The notes beneath the pieces are model-generated. The model was not told where the DNA came from and searched no databases. It worked only from the letters and a program-made list of their open reading frames with translations. 64,000 bases of DNA from NCBI RefSeq assembly GCF_000425725.1, contig NZ_AUDZ01000014.1, forward strand, positions 62,001 through 126,000, given 5' to 3'. How positions within the stretch are numbered: the first letter of the stretch is position 1; each line of letters opens with the position of its first letter. This DNA comes from Halomonas halocynthiae DSM 14573 (lineage in GTDB: Bacteria; Pseudomonadota; Gammaproteobacteria; Pseudomonadales; Halomonadaceae). Of the stretch, positions 1 through 10,132 are shown in pieces. The position numbers were made by a program, and so were the translations under genes.

Positions 1-1461
1 AAGTGCCGGCTCAGCCTCGATCGCTTTGGCAAGGGTCATGCCAACCTCGAAAGGAATCAGCTTGGACAGCTTGTCGCCCAGTGAATACGGTTTTCCCTGC
101 GCTCTAGCTACGTCGCGCACGACCGCTTTAGCAGCCATGGTGCCAAACGTAACAATCTGGGAGACGGCATCCCGTCCGTAGCGCGTGGCCACGTACTCAA
201 TCACCCTGTCGCGCTTTTCCATGCAAAAATCGACATCAAAGTCAGGCATCGATACCCGTTCAGGGTTGAGAAAGCGCTCAAACAGTAGGTCATAGCCGAT
301 AGGGTCAAGATCCGTAATTTTTTGGGCATAAGCCACCAGTGAACCTGCGCCCGAGCCACGCCCAGGCCCGACAGGAACACGGTTGTCCTTAGCCCACTGA
401 ATAAAGTCCATTACGATCAGAAAGTAACCGGGAAACCCCATTTGGATAATGACATTAAGCTCAAAATCCAGGCGTTCGTGATAGCGTGCTTCTATGTCGG
501 CATATTGCTGACCGTCTCTCGGGTACTCGGCAGCAGGAAACAGGACATCTAGCCGCTCAGTCAGCCCGCGATACGACACCTCGCGGAAGTAGTCATCCAG
601 CGTCATGCCTTCGGGAATCCCGAAGTCAGGTAAAAAAATCTCACCCAGCCGCACCTCGACATTGCAACGGGCGGCAATCATCACGCTGTTTTCTATCGCT
701 TCGGGAATATCAGCAAACAACTCCGCCATTTCCTGTGGCGACTTGAAGTACTGCTCTTCACTGTAGAGCTGTTCGCGGCGTGGGTCGTCCAGCGCTTTGC
801 CCTCACCAATCGCAACCCGGGTTTCATGCGCCCAGTAATCATCACGCTCAAGGAAGCGCACATCGTTGGTCGCCACCACTGGCGTTGCAGTTTGCTCTGC
901 CAGCATCACCGACAGGTGAACACAATCTTCTTCCAGTGACCGTCCCGTGCGAGTCAACTCTAGGTAATAACGACCAGGGAACGCCGCCTTCCAGCTTTCC
1001 AGCAGCTCCTCTGCTTCTACCCTGTGGTCACTAAGCAGATGGCGACCCACATCACCTTCGCGCCCACCAGACAGCACAATGAGCCCTTCACTCTGGGCCA
1101 ATACCCAGTCGCGCTGCAACAACGCACGACCCCCTTGCTGACCTTCTGTCCAGCCGCGAGAAATCAGCTCAGTAAGGTTTCGATAGCCGGTGTTATTCAT
1201 CGCCAGCAAAGTAATGCGATACGGCCGCTCCGAGTCATACGCATTGGCCAGCCACAAATCGCTACCAATTACCGGCTTGAGACCTGCCGACTGAGAGCCA
1301 CGATAGAACTTAACCAGCCCAAAAAGATTCGTTTCATCAGTCAATGCCAGCGCCGGAGTCCCGTGCGTCAGTGCCATTTTGACCAACGGCTTAAGACGCA
1401 CCAAGCCATCAACCAAGGAAAACTCACTGTGAACGCGCAGATGAACGAAGGGGGTTGTCAT
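1..1461 (-). CDS. dnaE: DNA polymerase III alpha subunit, N-terminal part (cut by window edge)
   Basis: Catalytic subunit of the replicative DNA polymerase. The 487 codons present are open to the left edge without a stop, so the gene continues outside the window. The protein starts [20 protein letters not shown], the N-terminal PHP domain of DnaE. Near residues 405-413 it carries [11 protein letters not shown]409 and D411 match the catalytic aspartates D401/D403 of the E. coli enzyme. The third catalytic Asp, the fingers, the tandem HhH, the beta-binding and the OB domains lie outside. The start ATG (1459-1461) gives the family-typical N terminus. It lies 58 nt downstream of rnhB in the same direction, the usual lpxB-rnhB-dnaE order. 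Confidence 0.96.
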   Translation of the reverse strand, partial: MTTPFVHLRVHSEFSLVDGLVRLKPLVKMALTHGTPALALTDETNLFGLVKFYRGSQSAGLKPVIGSDLWLANAYDSERPYRITLLAMNNTGYRNLTELISRGWTEGQQGGRALLQRDWVLAQSEGLIVLSGGREGDVGRHLLSDHRVEAEELLESWKAAFPGRYYLELTRTGRSLEEDCVHLSVMLAEQTATPVVATNDVRFLERDDYWAHETRVAIGEGKALDDPRREQLYSEEQYFKSPQEMAELFADIPEAIENSVMIAARCNVEVRLGEIFLPDFGIPEGMTLDDYFREVSYRGLTERLDVLFPAAEYPRDGQQYADIEARYHERLDFELNVIIQMGFPGYFLIVMDFIQWAKDNRVPVGPGRGSGAGSLVAYAQKITDLDPIGYDLLFERFLNPERVSMPDFDVDFCMEKRDRVIEYVATRYGRDAVSQIVTFGTMAAKAVVRDVARAQGKPYSLGDKLSKLIPFEVGMTLAKAIEAEPAL

Positions 1462-1519
1462 AGAACACTCAATGCAGACAGATAGTGGGTAATACCGCGC
1501 CAAAAGAGCAAACGCGTGG

Positions 1520-2131
1520 TTACAACAAGTTCTGTTGGCGCTTCACTGGCCCGAAAGACTGTCGATGTTCCGGCAATGGGCCAAGTCGCTCAAGTGCCGC
1601 CAGATGCTCGCGGGTCGGATAACCTTTATGGCGGGCAAAACCATAGCCAGGATATTTTTCATCCAACACCAGCATGTCCGCGTCTCGAACGACCTTAGCC
1701 AGAATCGAAGCGGCGCTGATCGCTGGGTGCCGCAGATCACCCTTGACCACAGCCTGCCCCGCAACAGCATGCCCAGGTAGCCTATTGCCATCGACCAACA
1801 GGTATTCAGCACCCGGTGACAGCCCATCAATGGCACGCCGCATGGCTAAGTGAGTCGCTTGATAGATATTGATCTGATCAATTTCCTGAGCGCTGGCCTG
1901 CGCAACAGAAAACGCCAGCGCCTGCTCACGAATCTGAGCCGCTAGCGCTTCTCGGCGTTTCGGTGAGAGTTTCTTAGAATCGGTCAGCCCCTCGATGGGT
2001 TGCTGCGGGTCAAGAATAACTGCGGCTGCCACGACCGAACCAACCAACGGCCCTCGGCCCACCTCGTCGACGCCAGCAAGCAAGCTGCCATAGTAGTCAA
2101 TTACCAATGGTGGAAAATCTAATTCATTCAT
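1520..2131 (-). CDS. rnhB: Ribonuclease HII
   Basis: Endonuclease that nicks RNA in RNA:DNA hybrids and starts removal of single ribonucleotides misincorporated in DNA. At 203 aa it has the normal length of bacterial RNase HII. The motif [11 protein letters not shown] holds the first catalytic acids (D22, E23), and the central VDG (in [10 protein letters not shown]) and later SILAKVVRD segments match the family. Its start overlaps the lpxB stop by 4 nt (ATGA), so it is translationally coupled to lipid A synthesis genes, as in most gammaproteobacteria. Confidence 0.97.
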   Translation of the reverse strand: MNELDFPPLVIDYYGSLLAGVDEVGRGPLVGSVVAAAVILDPQQPIEGLTDSKKLSPKRREALAAQIREQALAFSVAQASAQEIDQINIYQATHLAMRRAIDGLSPGAEYLLVDGNRLPGHAVAGQAVVKGDLRHPAISAASILAKVVRDADMLVLDEKYPGYGFARHKGYPTREHLAALERLGPLPEHRQSFGPVKRQQNLL

Positions 2132-3336
2132 GAGCGCGACTCCTGGCCAGGCTCGGCTTGCTCTACCAAGGCATCGGCACGAACACTTGGCGGCAGCGAC
2201 TTACCGGCAATCAAGGCGTCAATAGCATCACAGGCACGCCGACTCGCATCTCGACGTAGCTCTGCGTGCATGGTGGCAAAACGCCTTTCTAATGCTGCGC
2301 GCCCTTCGCTGTCGTCAAGCAGACGGCCAAGCTCAGCAGCAATCGCGTCAGCACTGGCCTTTTCCTGAATTAGCTCCGGCACCAACGACTCACGAGCAAT
2401 CAGGTTCGGCAGTGATATCCACTCCGTTTTGACCAAACGGCGGGCAAGCCAGTAGGTCGCAGGTGCCATGCGATAAGCGACTACCATCGAACGGTGACAT
2501 AGCATGGCTTCCAGCGCTGCGGTACCCGAAGCCAGCAGTACCACGTCGGCAGCCTCCATAGCCTGCCAGGAGCGGCCATCTACTAGCAACAGACGCTCGG
2601 CCAACATCGGGCGATCAACGAGCATACCGTTAAGCTGGGCACGACGCTCAGGCGTGGCTGCTGGCACAATAACCTGCAGCGTCTCGCGCTCCCGGCAAAG
2701 CTTCTCGGCAGCATCAAAAAATGTCTGCCCCAAAAAACGGACCTCACTGGCCCGCGAACCGGGAAGCAGTGCCAATACCGGCGTCTCTGCGTCAAGCCCC
2801 AGCACAACCTTAGCCGCGGTTCGGTCGTTAAGCAGCGGCAACTCATCCGCCAGCGGGTGCCCGACGAAGGCAACCGGCACCTGATGACGCGCATAAAAAG
2901 CAGCTTCAAACGGAAGAAAAGTGAGCATGGCATCTACCGAGCGAGCAATACCCTTGACCCGCCCCTGCCGCCAGGCCCATACCGATGGGCTAACATAATG
3001 GGCGGTGGTAATGCCGGCGTCACGCAGTTGGCGCTCCAGCCCCAGATTAAAATCCGGCGCATCAATGCCAACCATAATATCGGGTTGCCAAGCCAACGCA
3101 TCACGTCGCAGGTGGCGACGTACGCCAATTAACCGCGGTAGGTGCTTGATGACTTCAACCAGCCCCATGACCGACAAGGTTTCCAGTGGGTACAGGCTAT
3201 TCATGCCTTCAGCCGCCATGCGCGGGCCACCTATGCCACGGAACTCAGCATCTGGGTAACGCGCCAGCATGGCACGCATCAAACCAGCGCCGAGGATATC
3301 GCCAGATAACTCGCCTGCCACCAGATACACACGCAT
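2128..3336 (-). CDS. lpxB: Lipid-A-disaccharide synthase
   Basis: Membrane-associated GT19 glycosyltransferase. It joins UDP-2,3-diacylglucosamine and lipid X into the lipid A disaccharide. At 402 aa it is slightly longer than the E. coli enzyme (382 aa), mostly through a charged C-terminal tail after residue 370. The N terminus [13 protein letters not shown] is the family signature, followed by the FRGIGGPRM segment; [12 protein letters not shown] and the later [14 protein letters not shown] belong to the nucleotide-sugar binding half. It lies 8 nt after lpxA and overlaps rnhB by 4 nt, in the operon lpxD-fabZ-lpxA-lpxB. Confidence 0.97.
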   Translation of the reverse strand: MRVYLVAGELSGDILGAGLMRAMLARYPDAEFRGIGGPRMAAEGMNSLYPLETLSVMGLVEVIKHLPRLIGVRRHLRRDALAWQPDIMVGIDAPDFNLGLERQLRDAGITTAHYVSPSVWAWRQGRVKGIARSVDAMLTFLPFEAAFYARHQVPVAFVGHPLADELPLLNDRTAAKVVLGLDAETPVLALLPGSRASEVRFLGQTFFDAAEKLCRERETLQVIVPAATPERRAQLNGMLVDRPMLAERLLLVDGRSWQAMEAADVVLLASGTAALEAMLCHRSMVVAYRMAPATYWLARRLVKTEWISLPNLIARESLVPELIQEKASADAIAAELGRLLDDSEGRAALERRFATMHAELRRDASRRACDAIDALIAGKSLPPSVRADALVEQAEPGQESRS

Positions 3337-3344
3337 GATCGGCC

Positions 3345-4112
3345 TCAGCGAATGATGCCGCGCGTTGAAGCCTCAATAGAAGCCAGAAAAGCTTCCGTTT
3401 CAGCCAATGAGTAGCGGGCTCGAATTTCGCTGACGGCCTGCTCGGTAGTTAACCCTTGCCGATAAACCAGCCGATAAGCCTCGCTAAGTGCGCGAATTGA
3501 TTCATTGCTGAAGCCACGACGCCGCAGACCAACCAGGTTCAGGCCATGAGTACGGGCCGGATTGCCATTGATCATCACAAACGCAGGTGTGTCCTTGGTG
3601 ATGATTGAGCCGCCACCAGCCATGGCGTACTCACCAAAATGACAAAACTGATGAATTGCCGACAATCCGCCAACAATAGAAAAATTACCCAGTTTAACGT
3701 GACCGGCAAGAGTCACCTGATTCGCCAGGATGCAATCGTCACCGATCACACAATCATGCCCAACATGAACATAGGCCATGAACAAATTACGGGAACCAAT
3801 CGTCGTCTCACCACGGTCCTGAACTGTACCTCGATGCAGCGTAACGCCTTCGCGGATGACGTTATCATCACCCAACACTAAGCGTGTGGGCTCACCTGCA
3901 TACTTTTTGTCTTGGCAGTCTTCTCCTACCGACGCAAACTGGAAAATCCGCGTACGCTTCCCCAGCACAGTTGGGCCTTTTATCACCACATGCGAATGAA
4001 TCCGCGACCCAGCACCTATCTCAACGCCAGGACCGATCACCGTAAAAGCACCCACTTCTACATCATCGGCAAGCCGGGCGCTGGGGTCTACTATGGCCGT
4101 AGGGTGGATCAA
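3345..4112 (-). CDS. lpxA: UDP-N-acetylglucosamine O-acyltransferase
   Basis: First enzyme of lipid A synthesis, a cytoplasmic trimer that moves a 3-hydroxyacyl chain from ACP to UDP-GlcNAc. The 255-aa protein is a left-handed beta helix of hexapeptide repeats with a helical C terminus ending STRGIIR. The VGHDC motif (H119) matches catalytic His125 of E. coli LpxA; LAGHV and AIHQFC carry the other two conserved histidines. The residue aligned with the acyl-length ruler (E. coli Gly173, Met in P. aeruginosa) is Gly at about 167, which argues against a C10-specific enzyme. The start overlaps the fabZ stop by 4 nt. Confidence 0.97.
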   Translation of the reverse strand: MIHPTAIVDPSARLADDVEVGAFTVIGPGVEIGAGSRIHSHVVIKGPTVLGKRTRIFQFASVGEDCQDKKYAGEPTRLVLGDDNVIREGVTLHRGTVQDRGETTIGSRNLFMAYVHVGHDCVIGDDCILANQVTLAGHVKLGNFSIVGGLSAIHQFCHFGEYAMAGGGSIITKDTPAFVMINGNPARTHGLNLVGLRRRGFSNESIRALSEAYRLVYRQGLTTEQAVSEIRARYSLAETEAFLASIEASTRGIIR

Positions 4113-4552
4113 GCGACCTTCCTCTCGGCACAGATAATTTCTGCCTCACAGGCCAGTTCGCCATCGACACTGGCACGACAGGCAAACTTCCAGATTCCTC
4201 GCTTTTCACGAATAACATCTGCACGCAGCTCAAGTCGGTCGCCAGGCATCACTGGGCGCTTAAAACGCACGTTATCGCTACCCACTAAGTAATAAACATA
4301 GCCATCAGCAGGCAGCTTGTTAACCGTTTTAAAACCTAGAATGCCACACGCCTGAGCCATGGCCTCAACTAAAAGCACGCCCGGCATAATGGGGTGGTGT
4401 GGAAAATGCCCGTTAAAAAAAGGCTCATTAATGCTGACATTTTTGTAGGCTACGATGGACTCGCCGAGCGTCAGCTCCGTTACCCGATCGACCAGCAGAA
4501 ACGGATAGCGATGCGGCAGGTACTCTCGAATTTCATTGATATCCATTACCAT
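4109..4552 (-). CDS. fabZ: (3R)-hydroxyacyl-ACP dehydratase FabZ
   Basis: Hot-dog-fold dehydratase of type II fatty acid synthesis. It acts on the 3-hydroxyacyl-ACP pool that also feeds LpxA and LpxD, which explains its place between them. The motif [11 protein letters not shown] contains the catalytic His, and VEAMAQACG the catalytic Glu. The frame is open to 4597, but the family start is near [22 protein letters not shown] chose ATG 4552 because GAGG lies 8 nt before it; ATG 4546 is the alternative. Product 147 aa. It overlaps lpxA by 4 nt. Confidence 0.95.
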   Translation of the reverse strand: MVMDINEIREYLPHRYPFLLVDRVTELTLGESIVAYKNVSINEPFFNGHFPHHPIMPGVLLVEAMAQACGILGFKTVNKLPADGYVYYLVGSDNVRFKRPVMPGDRLELRADVIREKRGIWKFACRASVDGELACEAEIICAERKVA

Positions 4553-4720
4553 CGTTACAACCTCGACAAATGACTGAGCACCTGGCACTCGAAACAAAAA
4601 CCAGCAGCCAAGTATAATAAAGCCTAACGTGACGCACTATACGCTACTGTCAGAACATGTTCACCGACACTGACTACTAGCCGGTTTCAGAGCTTCAGTA
4701 ACACCTGATTTTTATACTAT

Positions 4721-5758
4721 TCAGGTATTGTGAACTTCTTTTTCTAAACGCTTCAGGCGGCGAGCCATATCATCAAGTTGCTTAAAGCGCACAGCATTAC
4801 GCCGCCACTGAGCATTGTTCATCGCACCAGTGCCTGATGAGTACACACCCGGCTCAAGGATTGAGTTAGTCACAAGGCTCATGCCCGTTACTTGAACACC
4901 ATCCGCAATCGTTAGGTGACCAGATAAGCCAACGCCACCACCCAGCATACAGTGCCGACCGACCTTCGTAGAGCCGGCAATCCCAACGCATCCAGCCAGT
5001 GCGCTATGGTCACCAATCTGCACGTTATGAGCAATTTGCACCTGGCTATCGATTTTCACGTCATTGCCAATCACGGTGTCATCCAGCGCACCACGATCAA
5101 TGCTGGAACAGCTACCGACTTCAACATCATCACCCAAGACAACGCCACCTAACTGGGCAATTTTATGCCACCTTGCTCCGTCATGAGCAAAGCCGAAGCC
5201 GTCCCCCCCAATGACACAGCCACTATGCAGAATGGCTCGCTCCCCCACAATCACGCCATGGTAAAGCGTGGCGTTAGCATGAAGCCGTGAACCGGCACCC
5301 ACCTTACAATCAGCACCAACTACACACCCTGGCCCGATAACGACACCGTCACCCAGCTCAGCACCACGTTCAACAACGGCATTAGCTCCAATGCAGACGT
5401 CTTCACCTAACAGCACATCTTCCGCCACTACAGCGCTAGAATGGATACCTAGAGCGTTATTGGCCAGCTGTGGTGCCAGCAGCAAGGAAAGGTCGGCATA
5501 CCCCAGATAGGGGTTATCCAGCGCCAGCGAGTCAACGGGGCACTCCGCAACATACTGCGGATGCAGCAACACAGCCGCCGCTCGCGTGCCGGCTAAATCC
5601 CTGAGATAGGCACGATTAGACATAAAGGCGACCTGGTCAGGCCCGGCGTCTTTCAACGTCGCCACACCACGGACACGGCGCTCGCCGTTTCCTGTCAGGG
5701 TCGCCCCCAAATGCTCAGCCACATCTGCCAGCGTCAAGCACGGAGAATCATGTTTCAT
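4721..5758 (-). CDS. lpxD: UDP-3-O-acylglucosamine N-acyltransferase
   Basis: Third committed step of lipid A synthesis: N-acylation of UDP-3-O-acyl-glucosamine from 3-hydroxyacyl-ACP. At 345 aa it matches the family (E. coli 341). The N-terminal uridine-binding domain spans about residues 1-100. It is followed by a long hexapeptide-repeat beta helix (for example VIGPGCVVGADCKVGAGS) and a C-terminal helix with RRLKRLEKE. The segment IAHNVQIGDHSALAG holds the conserved catalytic-region histidine. It lies 30 nt after skp, and 168 nt separate it from fabZ, more than between the other lpx genes. Confidence 0.97.
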   Translation of the reverse strand: MKHDSPCLTLADVAEHLGATLTGNGERRVRGVATLKDAGPDQVAFMSNRAYLRDLAGTRAAAVLLHPQYVAECPVDSLALDNPYLGYADLSLLLAPQLANNALGIHSSAVVAEDVLLGEDVCIGANAVVERGAELGDGVVIGPGCVVGADCKVGAGSRLHANATLYHGVIVGERAILHSGCVIGGDGFGFAHDGARWHKIAQLGGVVLGDDVEVGSCSSIDRGALDDTVIGNDVKIDSQVQIAHNVQIGDHSALAGCVGIAGSTKVGRHCMLGGGVGLSGHLTIADGVQVTGMSLVTNSILEPGVYSSGTGAMNNAQWRRNAVRFKQLDDMARRLKRLEKEVHNT

Positions 5759-5788
5759 GGGGTACCGCTGCCTCGCCTCAGCTATCGC

Positions 5789-6277
5789 TTAATTGAGCGA
5801 CTCGATGATCTGTGTCACTTCAGTGGTCATATCAGGCAGCTGCTGGTTGCTGTTAAGCACCCCTTCTGTATCTACCAAAACATCGATGCCGTGGCGGTCG
5901 ATCACTTGCTGAACGGCCTGATTCATCTTACTTTCAGCACTTTGCAGGAAACGCTCTTCTGCTTGTTGCCTAGCCTCAAGAATTTCAATACGTAGCTCAT
6001 CAAAACGCTGGGCTTTACGCTGAAATGCCTGAATATCGGCTTCACTAGGCTGGGCATTCTGAAAACGTTGCTGCATGCTTTCCAGTTCTGAGCCTAACGC
6101 TTCCGCTTCCTGTTGGCTGCTACTCGTCTGGTTACGAAACTGATTCGTCGACTGCTTTGCAGCGCTGGTGTCCATCAACGCCTTGCGCCAATCGAGAGTT
6201 GCCACTTCGGCGGCCATTACCGACTGAGCCGTCACGCCCAGCAGACCTAGGCACATCACTACAATTAGTTTACGCAT
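5789..6277 (-). CDS. skp: Periplasmic chaperone Skp/OmpH family
   Basis: Holding chaperone for unfolded outer-membrane proteins on their way to the BAM complex. The 162-aa product begins with a signal peptide (MRKLIVVMCLGLLGVTAQS, probable cleavage after VMA at about residue 22). The rest is mostly helical and charged, rich in Gln and Glu (residues 45-130), as expected for the Skp tentacles. It sits 22 nt downstream of bamA and just before lpxD, the standard order. Sequence conservation in this family is low, so the call rests on length, signal, composition and context. Confidence 0.93.
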   Translation of the reverse strand: MRKLIVVMCLGLLGVTAQSVMAAEVATLDWRKALMDTSAAKQSTNQFRNQTSSSQQEAEALGSELESMQQRFQNAQPSEADIQAFQRKAQRFDELRIEILEARQQAEERFLQSAESKMNQAVQQVIDRHGIDVLVDTEGVLNSNQQLPDMTTEVTQIIESLN

Positions 6278-6299
6278 GCATCAAACTCCATGACAAAGT

Positions 6300-8645
6300 T
6301 CAGAATGTCTGGCCCAGTGAGAACTGGAACACTTGGGTATCATCGCCGCTTTTCTTATTAAGGGGCTTGGCAAAGCTGAATGTCAGTGGCCCAACTGGCG
6401 TCAACCAGGAAAGTCCGACACCCGCACTATAGCGAAGTTCACCAAGGTCAACCCCTGACTCGCAACTCTGGCGTCCACGATCCTCTGGCATCACCTTGTA
6501 ACATGAGGTCAGGAACGTGTTACCACCATCGACAAATAGCGACGGTTGAACTGAACGCTGGTCATCGACAAAGGGCATTGGGAAAATCAGCTCTGCGCTG
6601 CCCTGGAGCATCACGTTACCGCCCATGGTGGTCACACCACCATTACCTCGAGGCGTAGTACGCGGCCCCAGTGTGCTTGAGGTATAACCGCGCACAGAGC
6701 CTAAACCACCTGAGAAAAAGTTCTCATAGAAGGGGTAGGGGTCACTGCCAATGCTATCCCCATAACCTGCTTCAGCACTGAGCTTCAGGGTCCAGGACTG
6801 CTCTTCGTTGAAGGGGAAGAAATGGCGCGCCTGAGCTCGCATTTTATAGAACTGGGCGTCGGAGCCGGGCACCGTGGTTTCCATAGAAAGACGCTGATAG
6901 TTACCCGCTGTTGGCATAATGCCGCGGTTAAGGTCGTTGCGCGTCCAGCTGGCCGACACCCTAAACGAGTCAGCTCTGCCCCCCTGATCCTGAACGTAGC
7001 GCTCAATCTCAGACGGCGTATCTTGATACGTTTTTACCTTAAGACTCTCAACATCAGCACCAAAATTCAGGCGTGTAATTTCATTGATTGGATAACCGAA
7101 GTTAATCCCGCCACCAATGGCATCCGTAGAGTAGGTAGAAATATCAGAATCTTCGTAATTGGTCTCACGGTAGAACAGATGATAACCCCGCGAGATGCCA
7201 TCTAACGTCCAGTACGGGTCGGTAAAACCAAAATTAACACTGGTGTAGTTATCGCTGCGCTGCGCGCCAATATTTACTCGGTTACCGGTACCAAGGAAGT
7301 TATCCTGAGCCAGGGAGGCACCGTAGATCACACCAGCACTTTGAGAATAACCAATACTGGCTGATACTGAGCCAGATGGCTGCTCCTCGACGGTATAGGT
7401 CACATCCAGCTGATCCCCGGCACCGGATACCGACTCAGTTGTTACCTCAACCTGCTTGAAGAAGCCTAGCCGCTCAAGGCGCTGACGAGACTGAGCAATC
7501 GCTTCGGTGGAGGCAGGTGCACCCTCCATCTGGATCATCTCACGACGCAACACCTCATCCTGAGTTGTGGTATTACCCACAAACTCAATGCGCCGTACAT
7601 AAGCACGTCGCCCAGCATCTACCGCAAAGGTCAGGTCAACAGTATCTCCACTCGCACTGACCTCGGGAATACCATTGATCTCAGCAAACGCAAAACCTTC
7701 CGCCCCCAACCGCGAACGAAGCGCCTCAGAAGATGCTGTCACATCACTGAGGGAAAAGATTTCGCCGCTCTGAACTTGAAGCAGCTCTCTGGCCTCTCGC
7801 TCGGAAATACGCATGTTACCGGCAAAGCTGATATTTCCCAGCCGATATTGCTTACCTTCGGTAACATTGACAGTAACAAAAATCTGCGACTTGTCTGGGC
7901 TAATCGACACTTGCGTCGAATCAACATTAAAGTTGACGTAGCCACGGTCGAGATAAAAGGAGCGCAGACGCTCTAAGTCACCTGACAGCGCCTGACGCGA
8001 ATATTTATCATCAGAGAACCAGCCAAAGAACCAACCGGGTGTATCTTCCAACTCAAATACATCTCGCAGGGTGTCATCATCAAACGCTTTATTCCCCACA
8101 ATATTAAGTTGGCGAATACGTGCGACGGCACCCTCATCGATTTTGATATTAACCTGGACCCGGCCAGCGCCTGCAGGCTCAACACTGGTTTTTATCTGAG
8201 CGCTGTAGCGCCCCTGAGCCTGGTATACCCCAGCCAGCTCACGCTCAAGCTCTTCTAGCGTTGAAAGCTGCAGCACCTGTCCTTCATCGAGCCCAGCCTC
8301 ACGCAAGCCATTACGCAAATCGGTGTTAGAGATCTGCTTATTGCCTTCGATATTCAGACGAGAAATCGTCGGGCGCTCTTCAACCTCGATAATCAGTACA
8401 TCTCCCTCACGGGCTAGACGTACGTCATCAAACAACCCTGTAGCAAACAACTGACGTGCAGCAGCAGCTAGCTGTCGCTCATCAACTGTCTGACTGGCGT
8501 TGACAGGAAAGGCGTTGAACACTGAGGCAGCAGAAACCCGCTGCAGGCCTTCCACACGAATATCCCTGATCGCAAAGGGGTCCGCCTGTGCCGCACTGGC
8601 ACTGGCCAGCAGCACAGCTGCCAGTCCGATGTTCTTGATCTTCAT
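6300..8645 (-). CDS. bamA: Outer membrane protein assembly factor BamA
   Basis: Central Omp85 subunit of the BAM complex that folds and inserts beta-barrel proteins. The 781-aa product has a signal peptide (residues 1-21, ending SAAQA) and five POTRA domains to about residue 420. The first begins FAIRDIRVEGLQRVSAAS. A C-terminal 16-strand barrel follows, carrying SVRGYTSSTLGPR (the VRGF/Y motif of loop 6). It ends QFSLGQTF with the C-terminal Phe typical of outer-membrane proteins. It is flanked by rseP and skp. Confidence 0.98.
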   Translation of the reverse strand: MKIKNIGLAAVLLASASAAQADPFAIRDIRVEGLQRVSAASVFNAFPVNASQTVDERQLAAAARQLFATGLFDDVRLAREGDVLIIEVEERPTISRLNIEGNKQISNTDLRNGLREAGLDEGQVLQLSTLEELERELAGVYQAQGRYSAQIKTSVEPAGAGRVQVNIKIDEGAVARIRQLNIVGNKAFDDDTLRDVFELEDTPGWFFGWFSDDKYSRQALSGDLERLRSFYLDRGYVNFNVDSTQVSISPDKSQIFVTVNVTEGKQYRLGNISFAGNMRISEREARELLQVQSGEIFSLSDVTASSEALRSRLGAEGFAFAEINGIPEVSASGDTVDLTFAVDAGRRAYVRRIEFVGNTTTQDEVLRREMIQMEGAPASTEAIAQSRQRLERLGFFKQVEVTTESVSGAGDQLDVTYTVEEQPSGSVSASIGYSQSAGVIYGASLAQDNFLGTGNRVNIGAQRSDNYTSVNFGFTDPYWTLDGISRGYHLFYRETNYEDSDISTYSTDAIGGGINFGYPINEITRLNFGADVESLKVKTYQDTPSEIERYVQDQGGRADSFRVSASWTRNDLNRGIMPTAGNYQRLSMETTVPGSDAQFYKMRAQARHFFPFNEEQSWTLKLSAEAGYGDSIGSDPYPFYENFFSGGLGSVRGYTSSTLGPRTTPRGNGGVTTMGGNVMLQGSAELIFPMPFVDDQRSVQPSLFVDGGNTFLTSCYKVMPEDRGRQSCESGVDLGELRYSAGVGLSWLTPVGPLTFSFAKPLNKKSGDDTQVFQFSLGQTF

Positions 8646-8737
8646 GCAGTCGATTCGCTCAAGTTGATCTGCCTACCCATTTTTCTGACAGGCACCTTAT
8701 ACATTTGTGTGGTCTGCTGACAAGACTTCGCAACAGC

Positions 8738-10093
8738 CTACCACAATCGCATCACATCGAAATACAACGCCATAAGCATCAGCGCCCCAACGAGGGCAAT
8801 ACCAATTCTCAGGCCTACGTCTTGAATCCGCTCAGAAACCGGTTTTCCACGCACCGCTTCAGCCAGGTAAAACATTAGGTGCCCCCCATCCAGCATCGGG
8901 ATCGGCAACAGGTTCAACACACCCAAGCTGATAGATAAGTACGCCAAAAAGCTAACAAATCCCTCGAAACCAGAACGCGCAGAGTCACCCGCGATACGCG
9001 CAATCGTAATGGGGCCTGACAGGTTGCTGGGAGAAATCAACCCCACCAGCATCTTGCGAATGGCACCCAAGGTCAACAGCGTCATTTCACCGGTCCGCTG
9101 AGCAGCTTGCCCCACCGCTTCAATCGGCCCATAGCGAATATCCCGCAACGCTGAAGACGGCCAGTTTACCGCCTCAACACCAGCACCGATATAGCCGACC
9201 CTTTGTTCACCATTGGCTTTTTGGCCTGGTACCACATTAAGAAAGCGCACGTCGCCATCACGCTCGACCTCAAACGCCAACTCACGGCCTGGGCTCGCCT
9301 GAATGCGCTGAACAAGATCGCTCCAGTCAGCCACTGGCTCGCCATCAACCCGAAGCACTCTATCACCTACGGCCAACCCTGCTTGCTGTGCTGGCTCGTT
9401 ATCCAACAGCTGCCCGATAACCGCTGGCACATCCGGACGCCATGGCTCCACCCCAAGGCTCTGCAGCGGCCGAGGCGGATCTTGACCAACCAGCCAGTTG
9501 TCCACCGGCACCAAATAAGAGCGCGTTACTTGGCTATTTTCGCTTCTCGCCTCAACATCCAACGTGCCAACCGCGCCAATGCTGGCGATCAGCTTGAGAC
9601 CCACATCTTCCCAACTACGCACCACCTCGCCCTGAACTGCCGTAATCTCCTGCTCTGCCTGCAGGCCGGCTTGTTCAGCGGGCGAACCAGGAGTCACGTG
9701 GCCGATAGCGGGCACCACAGCAGTGGTTCCCACCACAAACACTAGCCAATACGCCACGATGGCCAACAAAAAATTCGCTACGGGACCTGCAGCAACAATA
9801 GCAATTCGCTGCCAAACATTTTTGCGGTTGAATGCCTGATCCAGCTCGGCAGGATCGACCTCTCCCTCACGCTCGTCCAGCATTTTGACATAACCACCAA
9901 GCGGGATGGCAGCTACAGCAAATTCGGTACCATGGCGATCATAGCGAGACCATAAAGGCCGACCAAAACCGACTGAAAAACGCAGTACTTTGACGCCACA
10001 GCGCCTCGCCACCCAGAAGTGCCCAAACTCATGAAATGTTACCAACAGGCCAAGCACTACGATTACAGCCAGCACGTTCTGGATCAGACTCAC
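8738..10093 (-). CDS. rseP: Site-2 intramembrane metalloprotease RseP
   Basis: Inner-membrane zinc protease that makes the second cut in anti-sigma factor RseA and so releases sigma E. It also clears signal-peptide remnants. The 451-aa protein has the zinc motif HEFGH near residue 22 in the first membrane helix. Two tandem periplasmic PDZ domains follow (about residues 115-190 and 205-290). The third zinc ligand is in PIPMLDGGH near residue 400, and a final hydrophobic helix ends the protein. It is 92 nt upstream of bamA, whose client load is what sigma E senses. Confidence 0.97.
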   Translation of the reverse strand: MSLIQNVLAVIVVLGLLVTFHEFGHFWVARRCGVKVLRFSVGFGRPLWSRYDRHGTEFAVAAIPLGGYVKMLDEREGEVDPAELDQAFNRKNVWQRIAIVAAGPVANFLLAIVAYWLVFVVGTTAVVPAIGHVTPGSPAEQAGLQAEQEITAVQGEVVRSWEDVGLKLIASIGAVGTLDVEARSENSQVTRSYLVPVDNWLVGQDPPRPLQSLGVEPWRPDVPAVIGQLLDNEPAQQAGLAVGDRVLRVDGEPVADWSDLVQRIQASPGRELAFEVERDGDVRFLNVVPGQKANGEQRVGYIGAGVEAVNWPSSALRDIRYGPIEAVGQAAQRTGEMTLLTLGAIRKMLVGLISPSNLSGPITIARIAGDSARSGFEGFVSFLAYLSISLGVLNLLPIPMLDGGHLMFYLAEAVRGKPVSERIQDVGLRIGIALVGALMLMALYFDVMRLW

Positions 10094-10132
10094 GCCGCTC
10101 TCCTGTCAGGTTGCATTATAAGTAAAGCTGAA

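Noticed and set aside
9203-9745. 180-aa open frame on the plus strand opposite rseP
   Set aside because: Antisense of the PDZ region of rseP with no supporting signal.
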